NCBI GenBank assembly: GCA_046290435.1 | Contig: JBKAGO010000008.1 | Span: 1-47,541 of the forward strand | Origin: CAVQUE01 sp046290435 | GTDB taxonomy: Bacteria > Actinomycetota > Acidimicrobiia > Acidimicrobiales > UBA8592 | Reading direction: 5' to 3' | DNA: 47,541 bases | Shown: one piece after another, positions 47,490 to 47,541 of the stretch | Layout: each line of letters opens with the position of its first letter | How positions within the stretch are numbered: the stretch's first letter is position 1 | Translations under genes and position numbers: made by a program | The notes under the pieces: model-generated | What the model was told of the DNA's origin: nothing | Database searches by the model: none | The model's input: the letters and a program-made list of their open reading frames with translations, nothing else

Positions 47490-47541
47490 GCCTGAATCCA
47501 CCGATCGGCGGTCTGGGTAGGCGTTGGTCGTGGTGGTGTTC

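Overview
The window is high-GC DNA whose housekeeping genes point to an actinobacterium. Evidence: a dimer-type glycyl-tRNA synthetase, a dnaG-primary sigma factor pair with GTGA overlap, many GTG starts, luciferase-like flavin oxidoreductases, two P450s and two Rieske oxygenases, a LAxTG wall-sorting signal, and at least a dozen TAnnnT -10 boxes placed 6-8 nt before start codons (leaderless genes). Class Acidimicrobiia would fit the gene mix, but that is inference; nothing here fixes the genus.

Layout. 0.1-2.4 kb: stress or metal genes (a two-domain glycine-zipper protein, a ZIP transporter, a zinc-ribbon thioredoxin); two of them follow similar GGG..CCC palindromes. 2.4-9.4 kb: a secreted lipoprotein, then glyS, a protein equal to the C-terminal half of pyruvate phosphate dikinase, dnaG and the primary sigma factor, ending in a strong hairpin. 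9.4-10.36 kb: an HTH plus LAGLIDADG-like protein, tRNA-Asn and tRNA-Met(CAT).

10.3-20.4 kb is an integrated mobilizable element, bounded by a perfect 71-bp direct repeat made from the 3' half of tRNA-Met plus downstream sequence. It carries a tyrosine integrase beside the tRNA, an IS256-type transposase remnant, several small unrecognised genes of lower GC, a broken and partly inverted BTAD-domain gene, an excisionase-like HTH protein, a MobF relaxase-helicase, a DUF4160/DUF2442 remnant pair and a VapBC module. No coupling protein or type IV secretion gene is visible, so it would need a helper. Beyond it, 20.4-21.3 kb holds a second diverged copy of the DUF4160/DUF2442 block and a third, degraded copy of the att repeat: the remains of an earlier related element. 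A MazEF pair follows just outside.

22-34 kb: a secreted protein, a BaiN/HI0933-type flavoprotein, a long perfect inverted repeat, a 31-residue membrane peptide, an ABC exporter pair divergent from a histidine kinase/response regulator pair, a P450, a DUF3291 protein, a class III aminotransferase-like gene with a RidA gene, and a winged-helix (DUF1006/AlkZ-like) protein. 34-40 kb: a c-type cytochrome with a sortase signal, a flavin split-barrel protein divergent from an AraC regulator, a secreted beta-propeller with RTX repeats, and a second two-component system.

40.4-47.5 kb looks like a catabolic or detoxification island: P450, aldo/keto reductase and HAD hydrolase in one operon, then a Rieske oxygenase with a luciferase-like oxidoreductase, a TetR regulator, and a second Rieske oxygenase. 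The promoter regions of both Rieske genes contain AACGnnCGTT, a candidate shared operator. No Rieske reductase or ferredoxin is encoded here.
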